Source: Sebastes aleutianus | Taxonomy: Eukaryota; Chordata; Actinopteri; Perciformes; Sebastidae | Length of the DNA stretch: 64,000 nucleotides | Assembly (NCBI GenBank): GCA_916700875.1 | Contig: CAKAKS010000031.1 | Location: forward strand, 6,774,977 to 6,838,976 | Direction: 5' to 3' | Shown here: piece by piece, positions 1 through 28,723 of the stretch | How the letters are laid out: the number at the start of each line of letters is the position of its first letter | Numbering within the stretch: the stretch's first letter is position 1 | The notes under the pieces: model-generated | The model's database searches: none | What the model saw: only the letters and a program-made list of their open reading frames with translations | What the model was told of the DNA's origin: nothing | Made by a program: the position numbers and the translations under genes

Positions 1-3000
1 ACATTCCAGACTCAGAATGACTTCATGGTGATATGTAACGTGGCTAAGATCTTGGAGCTGGTCGTGCCTCTGATGGAGCTCCCGAGTGAGACCTTCCTCA
101 CTACCTTAGAGGAAGACCTGATGAAGCTCATCATCAAGTACGGCATGACGGTCAGTGTCATTTTACAGCTTACAGCTTTTACAGATAGCTCTGAGCATAC
201 AGATTTCATTTGAACACGATGCCATTTGTTTGTGTCTGCTTCTCAGGTTGTACAGCACTGTGTCAGCTGTCTCGGTGCTGTTGTCAACAAGGTCACGCAC
301 AACTACAAGTTCGTCTGGGCTTGTTTCAATCGCTACTACGGTAAGGCTTATATACTGTACATACATCGATTTTTTTTTTACCAGAATTCTTATATACCTT
401 GAAATGGAAAAGGCTGCAAAAAGACTCCAACATTTTAGTAGCATGTACATAGGGGTTGTAATCGTTAACCTGTTCATTCACCTTAAGGCCCAGACACACC
501 AAGCCGACATCAAAGAACTAGCGGCAATGAAGGCCGTCCATTGCATCGCCTCATGTCGCCTCATGTCTCATTATGTTGCCTTATGTCGCCTTATGTCGCC
601 TTTGTCTTGGTCGACAAGTTGCATTTGAACACACCACAAAGACTAGAGCCAACAGCCAGTTAGCACGTAAGTTCTGTGACTATGTGAGAGGAATCAATTT
701 TCCACATCAGCGGGCGGTAATCTGTATTCGTCATTCAAAAAGGGAAACCGGAAGACGTGGACGGCGGATATACAAGCCGTTGTTATGATACATGAAACAA
801 AGCGGTGTTTGCCGACCACTTTCAATCCACTCTCACTCACCACTTAGCTTCATTCCAGACTGCCATGTCCTTGTGAAAATATCAGTGTATTGGAATGATC
901 AGATGAGATGAAGATGAAAAATGAGAAGAGCCTTCTGTGTTTTTCCTCCTGACTTTACTCGTTTTGCGGCTTGCTTTCCTCACTTCTGTATCTCTTCTCG
1001 TGCACTGATTCGTTTAAGCTGAACAGCCAATCAGAGTGATTTCTCTCACCGACGAGGTCCGCCGCCGATTCAACATGCTGAATCGGCTGAAAAGCCTCCG
1101 ACACGGGCAGACTAGAGCCGACGGTGTGGGCCACACCGCAAAAACTAGACCGACAGACGCTCACAGACATCCCCAAACTGTCTGACGGTGATCGTCGGCT
1201 TGGTGTGTCAGGGCCTTTAAAAGTAAAGGTTACATTATGCTCATGTAACCTCATTCAGCCCATTGTCTCATTTCACATCCAAATAAATAAGAGCATCGAT
1301 CGCACACCAAATAGTGTTTTATTGTCCAGTGTCTTTGCTAGTTCACTGCATGAACGGGAAGAACAAAAGTTAGTTTTCACTGCCCATGTGTATCATCCTA
1401 TAGGAGCTCTAGCAAAACTGAAGACACAGCACCAGGAGGACGCCAACAGCTCCACTCTGGCTGCTAACAAACCTACTCTCCTGCGCTCACTGTTCACTGT
1501 GGGGGCTCTCTGTCGACACTTTGATTTCGACCAAGAGGAGTTCAAGGGCGCTAACAAGGTAAACACCAGCAATCTGCTCGGACTGTGTGTGCAAGACTAA
1601 CTGTAGAACCTGTTTTCATGACTGACTCCCCCCTGTTGTCTCTCAGATTGTCATCAAGGACAAAGTGTTGGAGCTTCTGTTGTACTTCACCACTCATGAA
1701 GATGAAGAGGTCCAGATCAAGGCCATCACAGGTCTAGGTATGTCGCACCTCGTCTCAGACTAACATGTGATCACTGTATTTCTACTGTAATTTCTTGTTT
1801 GCATTTGCCAATGTCTTTGCCTTAAGTTTTCCTCTGAATTGATTGTATTCAAATCACTTCCATTGTCTCAAGGCTTCCAGTTCATCATGCACCCAGAGCT
1901 CATGTTTGTGCAGGATGTGAAGGTTCTGTATAACAACACCCTGTCAGATGAAAACAGTTCAGTCAATCTGAAGATCCAGGTGCTTAAAAACCTGCAGACA
2001 TACCTGCAAGAGGAGGACTCTCGAATGCAGGAGGCCGATCGCGAATGTGAGTTCAACAAATCCATCTCATGTGTTACCTGAGATTGTCACTGTATGTTCA
2101 GCATGTCAGTCATGTAGAACATCCTTAGACTGATCAAGCTGATGTTTTTTTTTTTTAATTATTCAGGGAAGAAACAATCCAATCAGGAGGATCTGAAAGA
2201 AATGGGGGACATCTCATCAGGCATGAGCAGCTCCATAATGCAGATTTACCTGAAGCAGGTGCTGGAGTCCTTCTTCCACACGCAGTCCACTGTTCGCCAC
2301 TTTGCCCTGAGTGTCATTACACTGACTCTCAGCCAGGGCCTCATCCATCCTGTACAGGTATGTTCACTCACCAAGATATACACTACTCTCTTACACGCAA
2401 GATCCGTGTGAGATTTTCTTTTATCTCATAGTCTCTGCTGACTTGAATGCGTCATGAGCCGCTCACAGATTTGGAACAATTGTTTTTTTTTTAGTGTGTG
2501 CCCTACTTGATCGCCATGGGAACAGACCCTGAGCCAACCATGAAGAACAAGTCCGATCAACAGCTGGCGGAGATCGACAAGAAGTATTCAGGCTTCATCC
2601 ATGTGAGTGGCTTGCTGGTTTATGATCGCCAGACTAAGTGTGAAAGTGTATACAAGACAGTTTGCTATAACAGTATCTGCGGGCAGTGGTGTGTCTATGT
2701 TTCTGATCACTTCATTGAACGCTACGAGGATGGGAAACTTGGCTTTACACTCAGATTTTTATGTTGCACAGAAGCACAAAAGTTACACAAAAAATGTTAT
2801 TTCTTTATTTTTATTTGTTATAAAATAATAAAAGCTACACTCTACACATCTCATAATGTACCGTAGTTCTACTTTTGATCCTAGATTTGTAGTCTGGTAA
2901 AAATAAAATACAGGCTTCACAAAAAAAAAATCACATTTATCAGATTGGATTTTAAATATCATCATTTTATCTACCATCAAGCCGAATTGTATCCCTGTGA

Positions 3001-6000
3001 ATCCACAGATGAAGGCCGTAGCGGGGTTGAAGATGGCTTATCAGGTCCAACAGGCCATAAATGGGTCCAAAGGCCCAGCCATTCGAGGGTTTCGTCGCGA
3101 CGACTCAGACTCTGCTCTGTGCGCTCATCTCTACACTCTGGTCCGAGGGAACCGACAATACAGACGGGCTTTCCTCATTTCCCTGCTCAACCTGTTTGAC
3201 GACAGCTCCGTAAGTTCACCTTTCTTCTTCTCTTTGTGTAGATTTGTGTGTCTTCAACCACCCGCTATCCATGCTTCACTGCTGCTCATGAACGGTTAAT
3301 TTAAGTATCAATGTTTTAAACTTTGTCCCCCTGCAGAAAACAGAGGTGAACAGGTTGTTGTTCATAGCAGACAACTTGGCCTGCTTCCCCTACCAGACCC
3401 AGGAGGAGCCTCTTTTCATCATGCACCATGTAGATATTACTCTGTCTGTCTCTGGCAGCAACCTGCTCCAGTCTTTCAAGGAGGTGAGAAGCTTTTGTTT
3501 AATTTAGTAAATCTTGCTCCTAGATGGTTTGTTCATCATGAGATGAAAATCAAAGCATGTGTAATATGTGCACTGTATATTTGGTCTGTGTTTGAGTGGT
3601 TTTGTTCTCTGTGCAGTCTTTACAGAAAGAGCCTAGAGTAGAGCCTACAGTAGAGCAGGAAAAGAAGGTCAAGACAAAAAAGATGACAAAAAAGAAGAAG
3701 AAGAAGAAGGAGAAGGAGAAGAAGAAGAAGAAAAAGAAGAAGCCTCAGAGGAGAAAAGGCAGCTCTGATGAGGATAGTGATGATGATGGTGCAGATGAAG
3801 AAGAAGAAGACGAGGACGATGAGCAGAGTAGTAGCACATCCAGCAGCAGCAGCAGCAGTGATGAGGATGACGAGGTGGTTAACAGGGGAAAGAAACCTGC
3901 GCAGTTTGATTCTGACGTGGAAGATGAGGATGCAGTGATGGACCGCCTGCCCGAAAACTCCAACCCTCTGCTGGACTTCGCCAGCGCTTCACAGGGCATC
4001 CTGCTGCTGCTGATGCTAAAACAACATCTGAAGAATCTGTATGGCTTGTCAGACAGGTAGGCATCAAAAAATGCCAGTCAACAAATCTTTCATGCAGTTG
4101 TTTACACGACACAAACTCAACCAAACTTGTTGTTTGCGTTACAGCAAAATCCAGAAATATTCCCCGACGGAGTCTGCCAAAGTGTACGACAAGGCAGTGA
4201 ACAGGAAATCCAAGGTGCACTTCAACCCTCGTCAGACACTGGACTTCCTGAAGAGGAACCTGGCCCAAACGGATCTCAGCAACGAGACCAAGCGGAATAT
4301 TGTGAAGCAGTATTTGGATGTAAGCATTCAGCACCTTGTTTTGAGTTTATGTATCATTTCAGTCTCAGAAATAGGGCTGTCACCATATCAGATATTCGCT
4401 ACACAATTACGAATTCATGATTACGATATTATCGAGATATCGATAGAAATTTTTTATAATTATAATGCTATCAGTTAAATCCATCTTTAACTTTGTTTAT
4501 TGTGCATTTCGTCTCTTTTTTGGAAAATTAATTAATCTCACAATTAGGGCTGTCAAAGTTAACGCGATAACACAAATTTGTTTTAAAGCCACTAATTTCT
4601 TTAATGTAATCGATTATCGGGAGGTTGTAGCGGGCTCAGTTTTAAAGCTAGATTGAAAATACTGTCATCATATTAAAATAGAAAACCTAAGGAATCCATT
4701 GGTACCAACCACCAACCTAGCTTGTCGCGAAAGAGGTTAAATAACGCTCTAACGCACTGGCATGGCCACTTTCAAAGAGATCCCTTGACCTCCCACCTCA
4801 AGATATGTGAATGAAAATGGGTTCTATGGGTACCCACGAGTCTCCCCTTTACAGACATGCCCACTTTATGATAATCGCATACAGTTTGAGGCAAGTCATA
4901 GTCAAGTCAGCACACTGACACACTGACAGCTGTTGTTGCCTGTTGGGCTGCAGTTTGTCATGTTATGATTTGAGCATATTTTTTATGCTAAATGCAGTTC
5001 CTGTGAGGGTTTCTGGACAATATTTGTCATTGTTTTGTGTTTTATAATTAATTACAAATAATAAATATATACATACATTTGCATAAAGCAGCATATTTGC
5101 CCACTACCATGTTGATGAGAGTATTAAATACTTGACAAATCTCCCTTTAAGGTACACTTTGAACAGATAAAAAATGTGTCATTCATTTGCAATTAATCGT
5201 GATTAATCATGGACAATCATGCGATTAATTGTGATTAAATATTTTAATCGAGTGACATCCCTACTCAAACAGTGTAGGGAGGTGGAGAGAGAGTCTGTAA
5301 CCACAACTGTATATATTTAAGTGATTTAAAGTGGACATACGTATCATGCTCATTTCCAGGTTCGTACTTGTATTATGGCTTTCTACCAGAACACATTTAC
5401 ATGCTTTAATGTTCAAAAAAGATTATTATTTTTCTCATATTGTGTCTGTCTGAATATACCTGTATTCACCCTCTGTTTGAAACGCTCCGTTTTAGCGCCT
5501 GTCTCTTTAAGCCCCCCTCCAGAAAAAGCCCAGTCTGCTCGGATTGGCTTGCAAGAAAAACATGGTGCACCTTTGCACCTAGGTAGCCCACGAAAAACTG
5601 ACTGGGTTGTCTTATTTAGCAGTTTGTGGGTTTGGTAGGCACTCCAGATACCCAAAAGTATGTGCACAAGCACTGAAAATGATATGTCCCCTTTGAGAGG
5701 TTTTGCATTATTTACACGATATTATCATATGTGTATTATTAACACGATATCAATGTTTCATTTTTAAATATCATGGTTATTGTCAATACCGGTTTATCTC
5801 TTAGTTCAAGGTACTGATGGAGCACTTGGATCGTGACGAAGAGGACGAGGAGGGTGAAGCAAGTGCCAATGCCAGAAACAAAGCCATTACTTCACTGCTT
5901 AAGGTCCCGAAAACTACGAACCACAACCACAATAATCACACTGCTCCAGTGGAGTCGGATGAGGAGGAAAGTGAGGAGGAAGAACCCCCTGCGGTAGGAG

Positions 6001-6501
6001 TTTTAAAACCTTAGAGTAGAGATTACCCACAGGATTCCCATGTGAACTCTGCTGTAATCAAACTATTTCTGCGTATAAAATGTAACATTTCTGTGTGATG
6101 CTTCCTGTTTGTTCATGTCGGACACACCCTGCTTCTTCTGTCAACAGCGGAAACCAAGGAAAGGCGGGGAGTCCGCAGAGGATGCAGGTCACCTGAATGA
6201 GAGACTGAAGGCCATGGACATCATTGCCCTCTGTTGTCCCAAATACAAAGACAGACCGCAGATTGCCAGGGTCGTCCAGAGGATCAAAACTGGCTACAGT
6301 ATACACTGGATGACTGGATCTTACTCTGGGCCCTGGGCTGAGGTAAAGAAACGGGACGGTCGCAAAAAGGTGCCTTGGGTTGACACTATCAAGGAGTCAG
6401 ACATCATTTACAAGAAAATATCTTTGACAAGTGGACAAAAGCTGACGAACAAAGTGGCACAGACGTTACGGGCGCTATACGCCGCCAAGGACGGGGACTG
6501 A
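1..6501 (+). CDS. nipbl: NIPBL cohesin loader, C-terminal 13 coding exons (5'-truncated by window)
   Basis: NIPBL (Scc2 family) works with MAU2 to load cohesin on chromatin. Coding exons read here: 1-150, 247-340, 1404-1558, 1647-1737, 1873-2046, 2167-2357, 2495-2602, 3009-3209, 3337-3483, 3617-4056, 4145-4319, 5805-5993, 6148-6501. All join in frame at GT/AG borders to give 822 residues ending in TGA at 6499. The exons encode the HEAT-repeat hook region of vertebrate NIPBL; recognisable segments include LLRSLFTVGALCRHFDFD, VNLKIQVLKNLQTYLQEED, FLISLLNLFDD, and the C-terminal PWVDTIKESDIIYKK and LYAAKDG. Exon 3617-4056 encodes a poly-lysine run followed by an acidic/serine tract, in the position where mammalian NIPBL has a shorter charged linker. 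Teleosts can carry two paralogues (nipbla, nipblb); I cannot say which this is. The gene continues upstream of the window. Confidence 0.96.
487..1216. mobile_element. TTAA-flanked inverted-repeat element in a nipbl intron
   Basis: The left end (from 487) and right end (to 1216) are imperfect inverted repeats of about 22 bases containing the shared core GACACACCAAGCCGAC. Both ends abut TTAA (483-486 and 1217-1220), the target-site signature of piggyBac-type transposition. There is no transposase reading frame, so it looks non-autonomous. It contains a short degenerate tandem of GCCTCATGTC/GCCTTATGTC units near 547-600. It occupies most of the 341-1403 intron. Confidence 0.65.
4545..5263. mobile_element. 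hAT-like non-autonomous element, copy 1
   Basis: Begins TAGGGCTGTCA and ends TGACATCCCTA, so the ends are imperfect inverted repeats. The internal sequence matches the copy at 18635-19429 in opposite orientation and, in part, the fragment near 22080-22390. The flanking 8-mers (CTCACAAT and CTCAAACA) are only loosely alike, so the target duplication is decayed. No coding capacity is seen. Confidence 0.65.
5331..5697. mobile_element. Short TTAA-type element, diverged copy (nipbl intron)
   Basis: Related in inverted orientation to the element at 51077-51537. Shared features are ATCATGCTCATTT at one end, an ACATGTTCTA/ACATTTACATG block, the core AAACGCTCCGTTTTAGCG and an ATATG(T/G)(C/G)CCCTTT-like end. 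The interior has GC-rich sequence absent from the other copy. No coding capacity. Confidence 0.5.
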
Positions 6502-6865
6502 GAGTTGATCAAACGAAATTACTCAGACAGAAACCCCCTCACAACCCAAATCTATGGGGATCCAATATGTTACAGAGAGAAACCTCTTTAGATTTAAGGA
6601 CCAGATGGAGGAAAAGTATTGTGAACACTGATCTGTTTGAACACAGATATGTTTAAGTTAAACACGAGAAAAACACAAGAAGGAAATGTTTGGGAAAACA
6701 TTGTGTGGGAGTTCCTTCGCTGTTGTGCAGCAACTTCGTTGTTTGATTTTTACTCCCACTGTATCATAGTTTAACTAAACACATGTTTATATCTGAACAT
6801 AATTCTGTAAAAAAATAAACTGAATGTTGGAAATTAGTGTATTGATGATGTTCTTAATAAAGTGT
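6502..6865 (+). other. nipbl: nipbl 3' UTR with polyadenylation signals
   Basis: Directly follows the nipbl stop codon. AATAAA hexamers are visible at 6814-6819 and 6856-6861, and another lies near 7140. The first two give a 3' UTR of roughly 350 bases. Which signal is used cannot be told from sequence alone. Confidence 0.6.
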
Positions 6866-8683
6866 TTTTGGAGTTTAAACTAGCACCAGATGGATTTATT
6901 CACTTGACCTGAGCTCCAACAACTTTTAACTTTCCTTTTATTCCTTGTTTTGAACATTCTGTTGTTTACCCACACTGTGTAATGGAGTATCTTTGATATA
7001 ATTTATTTATGTTAAGAGCAGTGCAGTATCTGTGCCTATATGCAGGGGAAGGTATATTGTTTTTCATATAGATTTTGATGTTATAGAACACAGAGCAAGA
7101 AAAAAGTGACCCCCGCTCTTCTGATGGAACAAATACTGCAATAAATTTTTCTTACGTCTTTGTTACTTGTTTGCGTTTATTTTCCCACCTCAGAATATTT
7201 ATTGTATCATTTTCAAAGTCATCAGGCTCATCTTGTTTTTGGCTATACTGTGATTTCCTCACCTGTGAGACAGAGATCAGGGGGAGTGAAGAAAATCTTA
7301 AAGGGGTTTTCCCTATTCTGATTGGACAGTAAACACAATTTCTCTGAAAAAGAAAAATATTTTCTTCATTTTGGTAGAAAAGTTTAGATCTAAATACACA
7401 CTATTTCAGTTGAAAGCACCATATGTCTTAACTGTTCCTGTATGAACTCAGATACATATTTTTAAAAAGGGCCTGTTCTACTGCTATGACCCTGTGCATC
7501 TCTTCGTCATTACTGATGGTTGATCATATGTGACATGCTTTTTGAAGTACAGAAATAAAAAAAGTTTTTAATAGTATCAAAAAGATAGAAAAGGGATCTA
7601 AAAACATGCACATATACAGTAACATTTCAAAGTGTAATAAAATACCATAGGTCTGACATATATGTCTTGTTAAGGGGATTATATTATCCTTTTTTTGCTG
7701 CTGAAATGATCAAAAATAACTGTAATTTTATTAATTGAAAAAAATATATACAGTATATTGGATAATAGAATATATTATTATATAAAGAATAAAAAAGGCA
7801 ATTTAATGTCTAATATATCTTCACTGGATATTAAGGCAACTGGTTGAGTTGAATTTGACTTTTTTTGTTTAATTTATTTAATTGTTTGTTATAAAGTATC
7901 ATAGGTCTGACATATATATCTTGTTAAGGGAATTATATTTTCCTTTTTTGCTGCTGAAATAATAAAGAACTATATTTTTATGAATTGAAAAAAATATATA
8001 CAGTATATTGGATAATAGAATATATTATTATATAAAGAATAAAAAGGCAATTTAATTTATAATATATCTTCAATGGATATTTTAAGCAACTGGTTGAGTT
8101 GAATTTTATTTTTTTGTTTAATTTATTTAATTGTTTGTTTATTTCTAATATCCTTTAAAAAAAATTATATTATTGCATATTTTGAGTGGTGAATCTTCCA
8201 CATAAAACGACATTGACCTGTAGATGGCAGCACAACGTTTCACTTGGGACCAGTCTGCGGGAAACGAAGGAGACGAAGAAGAAGACCGGAAAAACAACCT
8301 TTGACCTCTGCTGCTACCGGATGTTGCCGCTGCAGTGTGCATGAGGTTGGCGGGCTGCGAGGTTTTAGGTGTTTGTTTAAATTCTGCTGCTCAAGTGGTG
8401 AACAAAACGTCTTAGCGGAATAACCCAGTATCACGCGGAGTCTTATCAGTCGGGTAAAAGCAACGAAATCACTTTTAAAACACTTTATTTTACACTTAGC
8501 TCGCAGTTAGCTCGCATGCTAAATAACAAGGGTTTACTGCTAGCAGTCGGCTAACTCACTCACCGGTTAGCTAACAGTAGCTAGCACTCTCCATTACTCA
8601 CTTATAACATGTTGCCTAACTTTAACGCTCCTGTTTACCTCTGGTTGTTGATGTGTAGGTGTGTTACCGGTGGTAGCTGAGCC
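6866..8683. other. Intergenic nipbl-nup155, with tandem duplication and nup155 5' region
   Basis: About 1.8 kb separates the nipbl 3' end from the nup155 start codon. It holds AT-rich sequence, a tandem duplication (listed separately) and, from about 8200, a GC-richer stretch with no further AT tracts that probably contains the nup155 promoter and 5' UTR. No reading frame resembling CPLANE1, which lies between these two genes in human, is visible. Confidence 0.5.
7640..8150. repeat. Tandem duplication of a ~250-bp AT-rich unit
   Basis: Two adjacent copies, about 7640-7892 and 7893-8150. They share in order ATAGGTCTGACATATAT, CTTGTTAAGG, TTTTTGCTGCTGAAAT, ATATACAGTATATTGG, GGCAATTTAAT and CAACTGGTTGAGTTGAATTT. 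The copies differ by scattered substitutions and small indels. Confidence 0.8.
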
Positions 8684-26148
<17,465 letters not shown>

Positions 26149-26925
26149 TGCTGCTGATAACGTTCTTCACAGGACAAGGGACAGGTGACCTCTGGATCTC
26201 ACACTGTTGGCCTTAATTAAACAGCTGATTTAAAAGTGTGATTACACGCTCAGCACACACACACACACACAACATGATGATGTTTGTATTCCACAGTAGA
26301 GTTTGCCTCTTCTTCTCCTTCAGTCTGATTAGCGAGTGCGTGTTGTTTAGGAACAGAGGGAGACCGAAGAGACAAGTTTTATAACTTATTTAATACATTT
26401 TGTTATAAGTCTAAACATTGTGCTGAAATACAACTTTGGAAAGCAAGGCACTGTTGGTTATTTGCTTTGTGTGCAAATAGCTAAAAATGACAAGATATTT
26501 GAGTTACCTTTGTTTATACAAACATAAAATAGCTCTGAATTTTACAGGTGAGTTTTCATATATTGAAAATGCGCTTATTGACGATTGATTTGGGATGTTA
26601 TATGAATCCACTTAGTAAATGTACCCTACCACAGCCTTTTAGTCACAGGGGAATCATTTTTCAGTTCAGTGTTGGATGTTGTAATTATGTACATAACTTG
26701 GCCATACTGTCGTCTCTCCCGCCAAAGGTCATGCACACACCTAAACATTTTTTTTCACGAGTTATTATTTACAGAGTGTTTTGTCGACTTGGCTGATAAA
26801 TTTAACAGTGTTTGATTGTTTTGAATGTAGAAGACATTTTTAAAATGGTGCAGTTCACAGTGCTACACTGAAAACTTTGAGAGCAAAAAAATCATAAAAC
26901 ATTTTTATAAAGAAATAAAACTTGT
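26149..26925 (+). other. nup155: nup155 3' UTR
   Basis: Follows the TGA at 26146-26148. An AATAAA signal lies at 26914-26919 in an AT-rich context, about 770 bases after the stop, and is the best-placed polyadenylation signal. A short CA run lies near 26255-26271. Confidence 0.55.
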
Positions 26926-28042
26926 CGTTGATTTTGTGTATGAGGAAGTTTTGAAAACACTATACAGAAAGTAGTTACCTGTGAACCAACAAACTTGCAT
27001 TCTAAATTTTTACAAATGGTTATCAGCAGAAAGGAGGATTAAATTACATTGGGGGTGATAATGTGACACTGCAGAGGGAGCGCGATAATGGACTTAATGT
27101 CTTCACTGTTTGTGTTTACATAATTATCTTTAATTGAAAAGGGCACTCAGGGTTTCCTACAGTCATCACCATCAGGGCAGTAATTGCTAAAGGTTTTTTT
27201 TTTCCTCCAATTTGCTGTGTACTCGAGTGCACAGTTATGCTAAATTTGTTGCCTTGTGAAAAATAAAATAATTTTAACTTGATGCTGGGTTGATTTCTCT
27301 CAATGACACTACAAGTGCCATTAAAATGTACCATACATAACGTTTACCAGATAAGATGAGACTAATAATAATACACTCAGTGTGGACAGTCCCACCTCCT
27401 CCATCAAATCTAACTTATTTTTAAATGTATAGTGTCTTTAGGCATCCTAGTGCACAACAGGTAGCTAGTTTGTGCTTTTGTAATCTGCGGAGTGAGCAGC
27501 AGTGTTATATTTTTTACCTACTATATTAACTTAATTTTTTTTCTGCAGAAATATGATAAATATTTTACATAGCTTTTCAAAATAAAGTTACAAGGTGTTG
27601 CATTAAGAGCCAAAAGACTGAACAAGTGGCAAACAAATTAAATAAGGTAAAAAGCAACAAAATATGACATTTATATATATCATCAAATAGAATAAATACC
27701 TTCTGAAAAGCTTCAACACAACATTTAAGATTTAAGATGATACTGACTCTTGTCGGCCTGAGATCATCGGGCAGGATGTTAAAGCTGTTTCAAAGCCCCG
27801 GCAATAAAATCTCTGTCACTTTTTCTTAAATTTAGGTCGACTAAAGGTTAAAAACTTGCAACTTTTGAAAAACAGACAACAGAAGCAGCAGGGTGTACAA
27901 GTTGATACATAGTATAGTAGTGTTGTCAGAATATCAAAGTATCGATACTGAATATTTGAAACGGTTTCAATACTCATTTTCCACAGTATCGATACACGGG
28001 TACCAGCTGCGCATTCTGCTCTCTTCTCTCCGACAGCAGGTT

Positions 28043-28104
<62 letters not shown>

Positions 28105-28723
28105 TATTTATCTTTTACTAAAAATAAAAATTGTATGCCCTCAACATGTCAATTTTTCTCTGCGATATCAAATATCGATATTTTTCAAGGTATTGTATCA
28201 AAGTCAGTAATTCCAGTATCGTGACAACACTATAAAATAGGAATGCACATTTCCATTATCTATTAATCTGATTATTTTCTCAATAAATTAATTTGTCTGG
28301 TCTATAAAATGGCAGAAAATAGCAAATCCAAGTCCTTCAAAATGTCCTAAAACCCAAGGTGATGTCTTAAGATGCCTGACCAACCGTCCAAAATCCCCAA
28401 ATATTCAGTTTACCATCACACAAGACAAAGAAGTGCAGCAAATCCTCACATCTGAAAGACTTCAATTTGGTAATGTTTGGTACTTCTTTGTTAGAAATGA
28501 CTTTGTATATTATAATTATCAAAATAGTTTTAAATAGTTTAAATTTTCTGTCAATTGACTAATCATTCCAGCTCTAATATAGTAATAGAGAAAAATTATA
28601 ATAAGAGCCACATGTTTATCCCCACCTCTTCTACAGCTTCTTGTAAAAGTAATGGATGCTTTTATTTATCAAAGGGCAACAATTCTTCCGACAGATTTGG
28701 ATCTGTATGTGAGGTGCACATTT
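26926..28723. other. Intergenic nup155 - receptor gene
   Basis: Mostly AT-rich unique sequence without a supportable gene. It contains the inverted-repeat element at 27918-28232 and, at about 28240-28580, a diverged copy of the family seen at 34394-34712 (blocks TCTATAAAATGGCAGAAAAT, AAATATTCAGTTTACC). Confidence 0.5.
27918..28232. mobile_element. Inverted-repeat element carrying a CA microsatellite
   Basis: Left end TAGTGTTGTCA and right end TGACAACACTA are exact inverted repeats of 11 bases. The flanking 8-mers TAGTATAG and TAAAATAG agree at six of eight positions, compatible with a decayed hAT-type target duplication. The interior has GTATCGATAC motifs and a (CA)n run at about 28047-28101. 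Confidence 0.65.

Larger units (their letters stand above)
4371..5800. mobile_element. Dispersed element split by two later insertions (nipbl intron)
   Basis: Pieces at about 4371-4544, 5264-5330 and 5698-5800 together correspond, in inverted orientation, to the continuous element at about 52902-53245. Shared blocks include GTGCATTT(C/T)GTCTCTTTTT, ACTGTATATAT and the ACACAATATTATCAC-like block. The intervening segments 4545-5263 and 5331-5697 belong to two other families. The element fills nearly all of the 4320-5804 intron. Boundaries are approximate. Confidence 0.65.

Noticed and set aside
3745..4334. Minus-strand frames opposite the nipbl charged exon
   Set aside because: Serine/leucine-rich shadows of the lysine/acidic coding tract; no splice context or family similarity.
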